In this document: one piece after another, positions 1 through 8,328 of the stretch
How the letters are laid out: the number at the start of each line of letters is the position of its first letter
Numbering within the stretch: the stretch's first letter is position 1
NCBI RefSeq assembly: GCF_022427965.1
Contig: NZ_JAKTTI010000002.1
Coordinates: 1 to 64,000 of the forward strand
Length of the DNA: 64,000 nucleotides
Direction: 5' to 3'
Origin: Fredinandcohnia quinoae
GTDB taxonomy: Bacteria; Bacillota; Bacilli; Bacillales; Bacillaceae_L
Program-made: the position numbers and the translations under genes
The notes under the pieces: generated by a model
Database searches by the model: none
Told to the model about the DNA's origin: nothing
Seen by the model: the letters and a program-made list of their open reading frames with translations, nothing else

Positions 1-755
1 AAGAATGGAAAGAAATTAAGGAAAGTACGACAGACCCTGAAAGTGGCTATTATGTAAAAGATGAACGAACCAAACAGTTTGCGTATTCGTTTCATACAAC
101 CACAGATGAAAAAGGATTTGTATTAGGCACGCTAGTGACTCCAGGAAATGTACATGATAGTCATATGTTACAGCCCCTTGTTGAGAGGGTTATCGAAAAG
201 GTAAAGAAGCCACTTGCAGTCGCTGCTGATGCAGCCTATAAAACACCTGCAATCACGAACTTTCTATTAGAGAATCAAATATTACCTGTCCTTCCTTACA
301 CTCGTCCAAAAACGAAAGATGGTTTCTTCCGAAAGAATGATTATGTTTATGATGAGTATTATGATTGTTATCTCTGTCCGCAAGGGCAGGTCTTAAAATA
401 CAAGACAACAACAAAAGAAGGATACCGGCAATATAAATCAAATTCAGCGATTTGTGCAGAATGTCCGTTTCTATCGAAATGTACCGAAAGTAAAAACCAC
501 CAAAAGCTTATACAACGGCATATTTGGGAGGCCTATTTAGAAGAGGCAGAACATCTCCGTCACAATGATGAAATCAAACAGATATATGCAAGACGCAAGG
601 AGACGATTGAACGTGTCTTTGCTGATGCGAAGGAGAAGCATGGTATGCGTTGGACAACCTTACGAGGTCTAAAAAAATTGTCTATGCAGGCGATGCTTAC
701 GTTTGCCGCCATGAATCTAAAGAAAATGGCTACTTGGACTTGGCAACCTGCATAA
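1..755 (+). mobile_element. IS1182-type transposase, 3' part (5' end outside window)
   Basis: An open frame enters from the left edge (first full codon at base 3) and ends at the TAA at 753-755, so about 250 C-terminal residues are visible. It shows features of IS1182-family DDE transposases: a TTDEKGFVLG strand, then TPGNVHDS, ADAAYKTPAITNFL, a cysteine cluster (CYLCPQGQ and CAECPFLSKC) and the ETIERVFADAKEKHGMRW block with the last catalytic acidic residue. No frameshift is seen in the visible part, so the element may be intact. The left end and terminal repeats cannot be judged. Family assignment is by motif memory and is fairly sure. Confidence 0.9.
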
Positions 756-769
756 GTGGGGCCAAACTA

Positions 770-898
770 GTTGATTGGAGCGGAGGGCGCTTGACTCCTG
801 GGGGAATAGCGGGACAGGTGAGACCCCGCAAGAGCGCTAGCGATGAGGAGGCTCACCGCCCGCCCCCCGGAAAGCAAGTGCCTAGAGCGGAAATCAAC
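770..898. repeat. Bacillus-type interspersed GC-rich repeat
   Basis: A block much more GC-rich than its surroundings lies directly after the transposase gene. Its ends are an inverted pair, GTTGATT (770-776) and AATCAAC (892-898), each followed inward by a GAGCGG-like segment. The interior carries GAGACCCCGC and GAGGAGGCTCACCGCC. From memory, near-identical blocks are scattered in many Bacillaceae genomes, often beside insertion sequences. It is probably structured as RNA or DNA; no function is claimed. Confidence 0.75.
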
Positions 899-930
899 GT
901 ATTTTTATTACAATCCCATTCCAAAAATGA

Positions 931-968
931 CAAAAGGCACCGAGAGGGATTCCTCTCGGTGCCTTTTG
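931..968. terminator. Perfect 17-bp stem, bidirectional terminator
   Basis: CAAAAGGCACCGAGAGG (931-947) pairs with its exact complement at 952-968 around a 4-nt loop. A-rich flank on one side and TTTTG on the other allow termination in both directions. It separates the transposase/repeat from the minus-strand lipase operon. Confidence 0.8.
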
Positions 969-980
969 TCGACAATCTGA

Positions 981-1013
981 AGCTACCCACTTTAATTAAA
1001 TGGGTAGCTTTTT
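981..1013 (+). terminator. Stem-loop followed by T run
   Basis: AGCTACCCA (981-989) pairs with TGGGTAGCT (1001-1009) and is followed by TTTTT, the form of a plus-strand intrinsic terminator. It is a second hairpin just beyond the 931-968 stem. Confidence 0.6.
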
Positions 1014-1079
1014 ATAATATGTCATTGTAATATTACACTTTCCTACCCTCACTTTTATTTTAAGCAGTGAGTCTTTTTA

Positions 1080-2018
1080 TTAAAATGCCCCTTCTAAATG
1101 AGACTGAATCCACTTGATAACATCAACATAAACTTCCTCTTTATTCGTTTCATTTAGTAGTTCGTGTCTAGCGCCTTCATAAAATTTATATGAAATATCC
1201 TTCATTCCAACTCGCTTATAGGCTTGATAAGCCTGTAAAACACCTTTTGTATGATTTCCGACAGGGTCTGTACTTCCAGAAATGAAGAACAGCGGCAAAT
1301 CAGTCGGTGTAAGCTGGAGATTTTTCGGGTCATTGATCACCGCAAGTCCTTCTAGTAAATCATTGAAAAAGCCAGTTGTGAATATTCCTCCACATGAAGG
1401 ATCTTCAACATATTTATCCACTTCGTGTTTGTCGCGACTGAGCCAATCAAATTCCGTACGGTTCGGGCGAAAAACCTTATTATAATTTCCAAAGACTAGA
1501 TTGTTAAGCTTTGGACTCGGTGTTATACGACCATGTTTCTTCGCCTCACGACGTGCTATGAGTCTACCGATTTTCCCGATAAATCCTGGATCACCACCAG
1601 TACCGCATATAATGGCTCCAGTCAGCCTAGACCCATGTAATTGAATATACCTTCTTGTTAAAAAAGAGCCCATACTATGACCGAATAAAAAGATTGGTAC
1701 ATCCGGATATTCCTTTTCGATCATTGAAGTAAGAGTGTACATATCATTTGCTACCTTTTCAAAGCCTTGTTCATCACTAAAATACCCCGACACTTTATTA
1801 AGCTCAGCTGTCTTGCCATGGCCCCGATGATCATTACCAAACACATATATCCCTTTAGATACTAACACCTTTGCAAACTCATCGTATCTTTCAATATGCT
1901 CGGCCATTCCGTGCGCAATTTGCACAATCGCACGTGGTTTTTCCTCCGCAATCCACTTTCTTACATAAATTTCAATGTCGTCATCTGTTTGATAGGTAAA
2001 ACTTTCCTGAGTATCCAA
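1080..2018 (-). CDS. Alpha/beta hydrolase, monoacylglycerol lipase/lysophospholipase type
   Basis: About 312 residues of the serine aminopeptidase S33 / monoglyceride lipase family. The nucleophile elbow is GHSMGS, the acid is in SGSTDPVGNH and the histidine in EGARHELLNE. No signal peptide is seen, so it is probably cytoplasmic and would cleave monoacylglycerols or lysophospholipids. The start is a TTG at 2018 because AGGAG lies 8 nt upstream; a longer frame (to 2060) would run back over the end of the upstream gene and has no ribosome site. It follows the phosphodiesterase gene by 19 nt, so the two are probably co-transcribed. Exact substrate is unknown. Confidence 0.85.
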   Translation of the reverse strand: MDTQESFTYQTDDDIEIYVRKWIAEEKPRAIVQIAHGMAEHIERYDEFAKVLVSKGIYVFGNDHRGHGKTAELNKVSGYFSDEQGFEKVANDMYTLTSMIEKEYPDVPIFLFGHSMGSFLTRRYIQLHGSRLTGAIICGTGGDPGFIGKIGRLIARREAKKHGRITPSPKLNNLVFGNYNKVFRPNRTEFDWLSRDKHEVDKYVEDPSCGGIFTTGFFNDLLEGLAVINDPKNLQLTPTDLPLFFISGSTDPVGNHTKGVLQAYQAYKRVGMKDISYKFYEGARHELLNETNKEEVYVDVIKWIQSHLEGAF

Positions 2019-2037
2019 TGTGATCACTCCTACTAAC

Positions 2038-2922
2038 TTAATTTTCATTTTCAACAACATCTTTTAGTAAATCTGAAAAATTCGTAAAAGCCCCATCAAC
2101 CCCCAGATCTACTAGCCCCTTCATATGTACTATATCATTAACGGTATACACATGAACGAGCAAGTTAGCATTATGGGTTTTCTTTACTACTTTTTCATTT
2201 ACGATTTTGTAATTAACGCCAACCCCAATCGCATAATCTCTCCACCCTCTTAATCTTAAGCTAGTAATTTCTGAAGCTTTCTCATATTGAATAAGCTGAA
2301 TTAATGGAATTTCCTTATTCAGTTCATGCACCTGTCTTAATGCCTTTTCACTAAATGATTGAATAATTACTTTCCCACTTTTTTGATTATCTGACTGTAA
2401 GAGTCCATGCTCCTCCAATAATTGTAATAACATCGACGCCATTCCAGGATTTATATCTGGATTTTTTATTTCGATATAATAATTAACATTTGTTCCGAAG
2501 TAAGCCAAAATTTCTTCTAAAGTCGGCACCTCCAGTCCATTAAAGGATCTGTCCGCATAAAGAGGAGAATAAATATTAAACCATGACCCTGCATCCAAAT
2601 CCTTTAATTGATTAAGAGAATATGACCTTACAGGACCACTACCATTTGTTGTTCGATCTACATTCCGATCGTGCATCGCAACAAGAACGCGATCTTTCGT
2701 CATTTGAAGATCAATTTCAATATAATCGGCACCTTGCTCATTTACCAGTTCATAAGATTTAATTGTATGTTCAGGTGAATAACCCGACGCACCACGATGT
2801 CCAATCACGATAAAATCCTTTTGATTTGGGTTTTTATACCCCTCATTACGGTGACCACTGCTTGAAAAATTCACAACTACAAAAAGAATAATGATCAGGA
2901 GCATTACCCATATTCTTTTCAA
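2038..2922 (-). CDS. glpQ: Glycerophosphodiester phosphodiesterase with N-terminal membrane anchor/signal
   Basis: About 294 residues of the GDPD family, which hydrolyses deacylated phospholipids to glycerol 3-phosphate and an alcohol. IGHRGASGYSPEHT carries the catalytic histidine, EIDLQMTKD the metal-binding acids and MHDRNVDRTTNG the second histidine. A basic N-terminus with a strong hydrophobic stretch (VMLLIIILFVVV) suggests an uncleaved anchor or signal, so it probably acts outside the membrane. I place the start at TTG 2922 because a GGTGG-type site sits about 7 nt upstream; the ATG at 2943 lacks one. It lies upstream of the lipase and divergent from the ugp operon, fitting release of G3P for import. 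The symbol denotes function; ugpQ would also fit. Confidence 0.87.
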   Translation of the reverse strand: MKRIWVMLLIIILFVVVNFSSSGHRNEGYKNPNQKDFIVIGHRGASGYSPEHTIKSYELVNEQGADYIEIDLQMTKDRVLVAMHDRNVDRTTNGSGPVRSYSLNQLKDLDAGSWFNIYSPLYADRSFNGLEVPTLEEILAYFGTNVNYYIEIKNPDINPGMASMLLQLLEEHGLLQSDNQKSGKVIIQSFSEKALRQVHELNKEIPLIQLIQYEKASEITSLRLRGWRDYAIGVGVNYKIVNEKVVKKTHNANLLVHVYTVNDIVHMKGLVDLGVDGAFTNFSDLLKDVVENEN

Positions 2923-3122
2923 CAATCTTCCACCTACTATCATTTGTATTTCTACACATTATCTTTTAAATAATTATTTTATAAGTGACATAGATTTGCC
3001 AACTATTTATTTCAAAAAAATACGAAAGCACTTACATTTCATTTCTATTTCACATTCGCCAAACATAGGATTAATACAAATCACATAATTAACATGCTTT
3101 AGAAAGTATATGTAAGATCTTG

Positions 3123-3160
3123 TCTACAATACTAAACTATTTCTTCACATAATTTTTACA
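3123..3160 (+). promoter_or_regulatory. Candidate PhoP (Pho) box upstream of the ugp operon
   Basis: Four TTHACA-like hexamers lie at near-helical spacing: TCTACA (3123), TAAACT (3133), TTCACA (3144) and TTTACA (3155), offsets 10, 11 and 11 bp. B. subtilis PhoP binds direct repeats of this consensus at 11-bp spacing, typically activating phosphate-starvation genes from this position. The second repeat is weak. Inference only. Confidence 0.5.
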
Positions 3161-3190
3161 ATATATTTATTTCCAATTAATAATAGATTC

Positions 3191-3230
3191 CTAAAATGAA
3201 ATTGTTATGTGTAGAAAAAAGTCATTTTAG
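3191..3230 (+). promoter_or_regulatory. Inverted repeat in ugpC leader
   Basis: CTAAAATGA (3191-3199) and TCATTTTAG (3222-3230) are perfect 9-bp arms around a 22-nt spacer, ending about 10 nt before the AGGGG ribosome site of ugpC. It lacks a T run, so it is not an intrinsic terminator. It could be an operator or an RNA hairpin near the ribosome site. Confidence 0.45.
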
Positions 3231-3254
3231 AGAAATGAAGAGGGGTTGACGGAA

Positions 3255-4388
3255 TTGAAAAAGGTCGAATTGGTGAACATCTCAAAATCATATGACAAAA
3301 CGAAGGACGTTATCTCAAATATAAATGTAACGATTAAACCTGGTGAATTTTTTGTCTTAGTAGGTCCCTCTGGATGTGGCAAAAGCACAATGCTCCGAAT
3401 GATTGCTGGCTTGGAGGAAATTACGAGTGGTGTATTAAAAATTGGCGAGAAAGAGGCAAATCTATTACCACCAAGTAAGAGAGATATTTCAATGGTTTTT
3501 CAAAACTATGCACTATACCCTCATTTATCTGTCGAGGAAAACATCGTCTTTGGCCTACATGTTAAAAAAGTATCGAAGATTGAACGTAAAAAACGTTGTA
3601 CTGAAGTAGCTGAAATGCTTGGTCTATCAGAATTGTTAAAACGAAAACCAAGGGAACTCTCGGGCGGGCAAAGACAACGGGTTGCACTGGCAAGGGCAAT
3701 TGTGAATCAAGCACCTATTTGTCTAATGGATGAACCTCTTTCTAATTTGGATGCAAAGCTCCGTGCCCATATGCGATCAGAAATTAGACAAATTCAGCGT
3801 AAGCTTGGAATTACAATGATCTATGTAACCCATGATCAAGTTGAGGCGATGACAATGGGTGATCGAATCATGATTTTACACGATGGAAAAATCCAGCAAA
3901 TTGGCGAACCTATTGAAATCTATAACCAACCTGCAAATCCATTTGTTGCAACATTTATCGGATCTCCTCCAATGAATCTGGTCAGTGGGAATATACATCG
4001 AGAAAGACGAGAAATTTCAATAGGAGAAACAGTCTCCATTAAAGTTCCTGAAAAAGATGCCCATTTATTAACCACAGAAAAAATTCTCGTAGGGATCCGT
4101 CCAGAACATTTAAAACCTGTGGCTAAGGGAGATACAAGTGCACACCATTTTACAGCAGATGTGAAAAATGTAGAGATTTTAGGAAATGAAACAATTCTCG
4201 CTTTCCGTGTTGGGGATAGAGAATGGTTAGCAAAATGGAGTGGGCAATGGATGATCCAAGTTGGCCAAGTCATCCCTATTTCAATCGATTATGACTCTAT
4301 TTGTCTATACGATTTGGAAACAGAGGTATTGCTGAAGGCACCTTCAAATATTGAGAATCATGTAATCAATCAAGAGGTGATTCTATAA
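3255..4388 (+). CDS. ugpC: ABC importer ATPase, UgpC/MsmX type
   Basis: About 377 residues of the CUT1 importer ATPase subfamily. Walker A GPSGCGKST is at residues 37-45, the signature LSGGQ at 135-139, Walker B ICLMDEP near 155-161 and the switch histidine in VTHDQVEA. The C-terminal third is the regulatory OB-fold/TOBE region (VGIRPEHLKP). It energises sn-glycerol-3-phosphate or related uptake. Start TTG 3255 follows AGGGG by 9 nt; TTG 3246 directly abuts the ribosome site and is unlikely. The stop overlaps the ugpA start (TAATG). It is the only CUT1-type ATPase in the window and may also serve the second importer at 10.9-13.9 kb, as MsmX does for several importers in B. subtilis. Confidence 0.9.
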   Translation: MKKVELVNISKSYDKTKDVISNINVTIKPGEFFVLVGPSGCGKSTMLRMIAGLEEITSGVLKIGEKEANLLPPSKRDISMVFQNYALYPHLSVEENIVFGLHVKKVSKIERKKRCTEVAEMLGLSELLKRKPRELSGGQRQRVALARAIVNQAPICLMDEPLSNLDAKLRAHMRSEIRQIQRKLGITMIYVTHDQVEAMTMGDRIMILHDGKIQQIGEPIEIYNQPANPFVATFIGSPPMNLVSGNIHRERREISIGETVSIKVPEKDAHLLTTEKILVGIRPEHLKPVAKGDTSAHHFTADVKNVEILGNETILAFRVGDREWLAKWSGQWMIQVGQVIPISIDYDSICLYDLETEVLLKAPSNIENHVINQEVIL

Positions 4389-5326
4389 TGAAGCCTGCAA
4401 TGAGGAACAAACGAGGTATACATATTCATACAGCTCCAAAGATTGGTTTTTGGCGTCGTTCACTGAATGCACGAACAGCCTTTTTATACTTATTGCCTTC
4501 TATCATTTTATTTAGTGTTTTTGTATTCTATCCAATGTTTCGTACGATTTACTTAAGTTTTTTCCTTACGAATCAACATGGTGATCCTGCATTATTTGTT
4601 GGTCTAGATAACTATAAATATTTATTTGAATCTGAGAGTTTTCGACAAAGCACGAAGGCAACCCTGTTGTTTGTCCTATTTACCGTTCCGGCTGGAATTA
4701 TAATTGCTTTATTTCTTGCTTTATTGGCAAATGAAAAGCTAAAAGGGATTGGTTTTTTTAGAACAGTATATTCTTCTACAATGGGGATTTCAGTAGCAGC
4801 ATCTTCCGTTGTATGGTTGTTTCTCTTTCACCCAAGTATCGGGATGTTCAATCGATTCCTAGGAATATTTGGCTTAAAAGATATTCAATGGTTGCTAGAC
4901 CCTGAGTGGGCTCTTATCTCTGTATCAATTTCAACGATTTGGCTAAATCTCGGATTCTCCTTTTTAATTATTTTAGGTGGCTTACAAAATATTGATGAAC
5001 ACTTGTATGAAAGCTCAAAAATAGATGGGGCCGGGTATTTTTACAGATTAAGAAGGATTACCATTCCAATGCTGTCACCCACTCTGTTTTTTATTATTAC
5101 AATTTCAATGATTAACGCATTCCAAACATTTGGACAGATTGATATTTTAACAAAAGGTGGACCTTCTGAATCTACGAATCTGATTGTTTATTCAATTTAC
5201 AAAGAGGCATTTATTAATTACCAATTTGGAACAGCTAGTGCACAAGCCGTGTTTTTATTTATTACGATTTTAATCGTAACAATTTTACAATTTAAGTTTG
5301 GTGAAAAGAAGGTGCACTATCAATGA
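4388..5326 (+). CDS. ugpA: ABC importer permease, UgpA type
   Basis: 312 residues, MalF-like inner membrane permease. A hydrophobic segment follows a short basic N-terminus (near YLLPSIILFSVFVFYP), with about six membrane segments in all, and the conserved EAA loop is present (ESSKIDGAGYFYRLRRITIP), which docks the ATPase. ATG overlaps the ugpC stop by one base and its own stop overlaps ugpE, so translation is probably coupled. Assignment to glycerol-3-phosphate rather than another sugar comes from gene order with ugpB, glpQ and glpP. Confidence 0.88.
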   Translation: MKPAMRNKRGIHIHTAPKIGFWRRSLNARTAFLYLLPSIILFSVFVFYPMFRTIYLSFFLTNQHGDPALFVGLDNYKYLFESESFRQSTKATLLFVLFTVPAGIIIALFLALLANEKLKGIGFFRTVYSSTMGISVAASSVVWLFLFHPSIGMFNRFLGIFGLKDIQWLLDPEWALISVSISTIWLNLGFSFLIILGGLQNIDEHLYESSKIDGAGYFYRLRRITIPMLSPTLFFIITISMINAFQTFGQIDILTKGGPSESTNLIVYSIYKEAFINYQFGTASAQAVFLFITILIVTILQFKFGEKKVHYQ

Positions 5327-6135
5327 GTATCCCTACGAAAATACTATTTTATATTCTATTAGTGTTAGGCGCATTTCTAGTGTTTTTCCCGATTTTATAT
5401 GCACTTATGATTAGTTTTATGGGAAGCAAAGAAATTTTACAAGGAAATTTCTTCCCAGAAGCGATCCATTTTGATAATTATGTCAAGGCGTTTGAACGTT
5501 TGCCGTTAATGAAATATTTATTAAATAGCTTTGTCGTTTCGGCATCAGTGATGATAGGACAATTAGTCGTCTGTAGTATGGCTGCATATGCATTTGTTTT
5601 TATAGAGTTTAAGGGCAGAAACTTCATATTCTTTTTATTTATTTCAACGATGATGATTCCATGGGAAGCGACAATGATTCCAAACTTCATCACCATTCAA
5701 AAATTAGATTGGATCAATACGTATCAAGGGTTGACCGTACCATTTTTCGCACTTGCTTTCGGAACATTTTTACTTCGTCAGCATTTCAAGACGATTCCAA
5801 AAGAACTGCACGAAGCTTCCGAAATAGCAGGGTTAAGCAAATTTCAATTTTTCATACGAGTGATTATACCTGTTTCAAGAACAAGTATGGTTACTTTAGG
5901 AGCTTACGGGTTTCTTACAACGTGGAATATGTATTTATGGCCACTTTTAGTTACAAATAATGATTCTGTTCGAACCGTGCAAATTGGATTAAAGCAGCTG
6001 CAAACTCAAGAAATGGCAACAGATTGGGGGGTGGTAATGGCAGGAGTCATGGTTGTAATTATCCCGACTTTAATACTGTTATTCCTAGGACAAAAGCAAT
6101 TGCAAAAAGGATTATCACAAGGGGCATTAAAATAA
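5323..6135 (+). CDS. ugpE: ABC importer permease, UgpE type
   Basis: 270 residues, MalG-like permease with about six membrane segments and the EAA motif (EASEIAGLSKFQFFIRVIIP). Start ATG overlaps the ugpA stop (ATGA). It forms the heterodimeric channel with UgpA. It resembles the second-importer permease at 10908-11705 in the EAA region and overall length, as expected for paralogues. Confidence 0.88.
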   Translation: MSIPTKILFYILLVLGAFLVFFPILYALMISFMGSKEILQGNFFPEAIHFDNYVKAFERLPLMKYLLNSFVVSASVMIGQLVVCSMAAYAFVFIEFKGRNFIFFLFISTMMIPWEATMIPNFITIQKLDWINTYQGLTVPFFALAFGTFLLRQHFKTIPKELHEASEIAGLSKFQFFIRVIIPVSRTSMVTLGAYGFLTTWNMYLWPLLVTNNDSVRTVQIGLKQLQTQEMATDWGVVMAGVMVVIIPTLILLFLGQKQLQKGLSQGALK

Positions 6136-6152
6136 GAAGGAGTGTTGAAAAA

Positions 6153-7520
6153 TTGAAAAAAATCGCTAAATATTTCTCCATACTTTTAATCATTGCTGGT
6201 TTATTAGCAATGACAGCTTGTACAAATAGTGCCAATAAAGACGATAACAAGGGCGATGATGGTAAGGATTCAGATTCCACTGGTAAAACTGAAATTGTTT
6301 TCTGGCATGCGATGTCAGGTGCTGGTCAGGAAGCATTGGATGAGATTGTCAATGATTTCAATACTTCTCAAGACAAAATCACAGTCAATGCAGAGTTCCA
6401 AGGTACTTACGAGGAATCTTTGACAAAGTACCGTAGTGTGGGTGGAACAAATGATGCGCCAGCCATTATTCAAACATTTGAAGTTGGAACAAAGTTTATG
6501 ATTGACAGTGGCTATATTGAACCGATGCAATCATTTATTGATAAGGACAATTATGACATCTCTCAATTAGAGAAAAATATATTAAATTACTATACAGTGG
6601 ATGGGCAGTTATATTCAATGCCTTTTAACTCTTCTACTCCTGTATTGTTGTACAATAAAGATGCATTTAAAGAGGCTGGTCTTGACCCAGAAAATCCACC
6701 ACAAACGTTCAGTGAAATTATCGCTGCCGCTGAAAAGCTAACAAAGAAAAATGGTGATAACACAGAGCAATATGGGTTTTCTATGTTAACATATGGATGG
6801 TTCTTCGAGGAATTAGTGGCTACACAAGGCGGTCTTTATGTCGATAATGACAATGGTCGTTCAGATGATGCCACAAAGGCAGTATTTAACGGTGAAGAAG
6901 GACTACGAGTATTCAAATTTTTAGATGAAATGAACAAGGCAGGATCTTTCGGAAACTTCGGTACAAACTGGGATGATATTCGTGCTGCTTTCCAAACTGG
7001 AAAAGTTGCGATGTATATGGATTCCTCCGCTGGAACAACAAATACTGTTCAAACAGCTCCATTCGAAGTCGGTACTGCATACATTCCATATGCAGATGAA
7101 GTTAAAAGACAAGGTGTAATTATCGGTGGAGCATCACTTTGGATGTCAAAGGGCATTGATGAAGCCAAGCAAGATGCGGCTTGGGAATTTATGAAGTTCT
7201 TGCAAACTCCTGCAAGCCAAGCAAAATGGCATGTAAAAACTGGTTATTTTGCAATCAATCCTGCTGCGTATGATGAGCAAATTGTAAAAGACCAGTGGGC
7301 AGAGATACCGCAATTAAAAGTGACAGTTGATCAGCTTCAAGATACGAAACCATCTTTCGCAACACAAGGAGCTCTGATTTCAGTATTCCCTGAATCAAGA
7401 CAGCAAGTCGTGACTGCATTGGAGAATCTCTATCAAGGACAGGATCCACAGGAAGTTCTAGATAAAGCTGTTGAAGAAACAAATCGAGCCATTGAAATTG
7501 CGAATAAGACGAAGAAATAA
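6153..7520 (+). CDS. ugpB: Solute-binding lipoprotein, UgpB type
   Basis: About 455 residues. A lipoprotein signal peptide ends at LAMTAC with Cys23 as the lipidated residue, followed by an Asn/Asp/Lys-rich linker. The mature part starts with EIVFWHAMSGAGQEALDEIV, typical of UgpB-like family 1 binding proteins. It would capture sn-glycerol 3-phosphate or glycerophosphodiesters on the outer membrane face. Start TTG 6153 follows AGAAGGAG with about 10 nt spacing; the long in-frame extension back to 6024 runs inside ugpE. It ends at a strong terminator. Substrate is inferred from context. Confidence 0.88.
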   Translation: MKKIAKYFSILLIIAGLLAMTACTNSANKDDNKGDDGKDSDSTGKTEIVFWHAMSGAGQEALDEIVNDFNTSQDKITVNAEFQGTYEESLTKYRSVGGTNDAPAIIQTFEVGTKFMIDSGYIEPMQSFIDKDNYDISQLEKNILNYYTVDGQLYSMPFNSSTPVLLYNKDAFKEAGLDPENPPQTFSEIIAAAEKLTKKNGDNTEQYGFSMLTYGWFFEELVATQGGLYVDNDNGRSDDATKAVFNGEEGLRVFKFLDEMNKAGSFGNFGTNWDDIRAAFQTGKVAMYMDSSAGTTNTVQTAPFEVGTAYIPYADEVKRQGVIIGGASLWMSKGIDEAKQDAAWEFMKFLQTPASQAKWHVKTGYFAINPAAYDEQIVKDQWAEIPQLKVTVDQLQDTKPSFATQGALISVFPESRQQVVTALENLYQGQDPQEVLDKAVEETNRAIEIANKTKK

Positions 7521-7540
7521 TGATTAACTCTACTCTAGTT

Positions 7541-7576
7541 ATATCGTCCCTACTTATTAGGGACGATATTTTTTCT
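7541..7576 (+). terminator. Terminator of the ugp operon
   Basis: ATATCGTCCCTA (7541-7552) pairs perfectly with 7558-7569, followed by a T run. It closes the ugpCAEB operon, so glpP downstream needs read-through or its own promoter. Confidence 0.88.
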
Positions 7577-7668
7577 AGATATCGTATATTTAAAATTGTA
7601 AAAAGGAGTTTTAACCTATGAAATAGAATTAGTTTACTATGACTCATTTTAAAAAATTTCATTTTTTA

Positions 7669-7691
7669 TTATTGAATTTGCTATTCAATAA
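7669..7691. promoter_or_regulatory. Palindrome just upstream of glpP
   Basis: TTATTGAAT and ATTCAATAA form 9-bp perfect arms around TTGCT, 10 nt upstream of the glpP ribosome site (7702-7707). It could be an operator or a leader hairpin; no T run follows. Confidence 0.4.
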
Positions 7692-7715
7692 GTGTCTATG
7701 GAAGGAGACTAAAAT

Positions 7716-8282
7716 TTGAGTAAAATCGTAGATCTTGTTCAGTCTCAGGTTATTGCCTCTGTTAAAGAAGAAGTGGATATCGAGAAAGCAATAAAAGGTA
7801 AAGCAAACATCGTCTTCCTCTTAACAGGGAATTTAATTAATATGCAGAACTTTGTAACACGTTTACAAAGCGCTAATAAACAGGTATTTATTCATATTGA
7901 TTTTATTGACGGTTTATCAAATTCAAAAAGTGCGATAAAATACATCGCCCATACATGGAAACCGACAGGAATCATAACAACGAAAAGCTCATTAATTAAA
8001 TATGCAAAAGAAGAAAAACTAATGGCCATTCAACGAATTTTTCTAATCGATGGCGCTGCAATTTCCAAGGGAATTGAAATGAGCCTTTCATGTAAACCAG
8101 ATGCAATTGAAGTGTTACCAGGGCTTATGCCAACAATTATTGACCAATTAACTAAACGGGTTAAATTACCAATTATTGCAGGTGGTTTAATAAGTTCAAA
8201 GGAAGATATTTTACAAGGTTTAGAGGCTGGTGCACTTGCAATATCCTCCGGTAACCCGGCTTTATGGAATTTTGATTTATAA
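7716..8282 (+). CDS. glpP: Glycerol-3-phosphate-responsive antiterminator
   Basis: 188 residues, full length for GlpP, the RNA-binding protein that with glycerol 3-phosphate lets transcription pass terminators in glp leaders. Family segments seen include FIHIDFIDGLSNSKSAI, FLIDGAAISKGIE, DAIEVLPGLMP and PIIAGGLISSKEDI in a TIM-barrel-like fold. Start TTG 7716 has AAGGAG 8 nt upstream. The gene follows ugpB, so imported or released G3P would be its signal. Likely targets are the two leader elements at 14024-14106 and 16243-16321. Confidence 0.93.
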   Translation: MSKIVDLVQSQVIASVKEEVDIEKAIKGKANIVFLLTGNLINMQNFVTRLQSANKQVFIHIDFIDGLSNSKSAIKYIAHTWKPTGIITTKSSLIKYAKEEKLMAIQRIFLIDGAAISKGIEMSLSCKPDAIEVLPGLMPTIIDQLTKRVKLPIIAGGLISSKEDILQGLEAGALAISSGNPALWNFDL

Positions 8283-8284
8283 TA

Positions 8285-8320
8285 AAAAGAGGCTAACTTT
8301 TCGTGAGTTAACCTCTTTTA
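8285..8320. terminator. Terminator between glpP and the mgtC-like gene
   Basis: AAAAGAGG-C-TAAC and GTTA-A-CCTCTTTT form a 12-bp stem with one mismatch. A and T runs on both sides make it usable by the convergent genes. Confidence 0.75.
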
Positions 8321-8328
8321 ACGTCTAT

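Noticed and set aside
650-1030. Open frame over the transposase end and interspersed repeat
   Set aside because: It shifts frame inside the transposase gene, crosses a GC-rich repeat and two terminators, and has no ribosome site.
2040-2060. ATG-type upstream start for the lipase gene
   Set aside because: It lies inside the end of the upstream phosphodiesterase gene without a ribosome site, while TTG 2018 has AGGAG at good distance.
3085-3254. A GlpP-type leader before ugpC
   Set aside because: Neither the GGTAGAGAATAGGAG motif nor a terminator with T run is present there; only the Pho-like repeats and a simple inverted repeat are seen.
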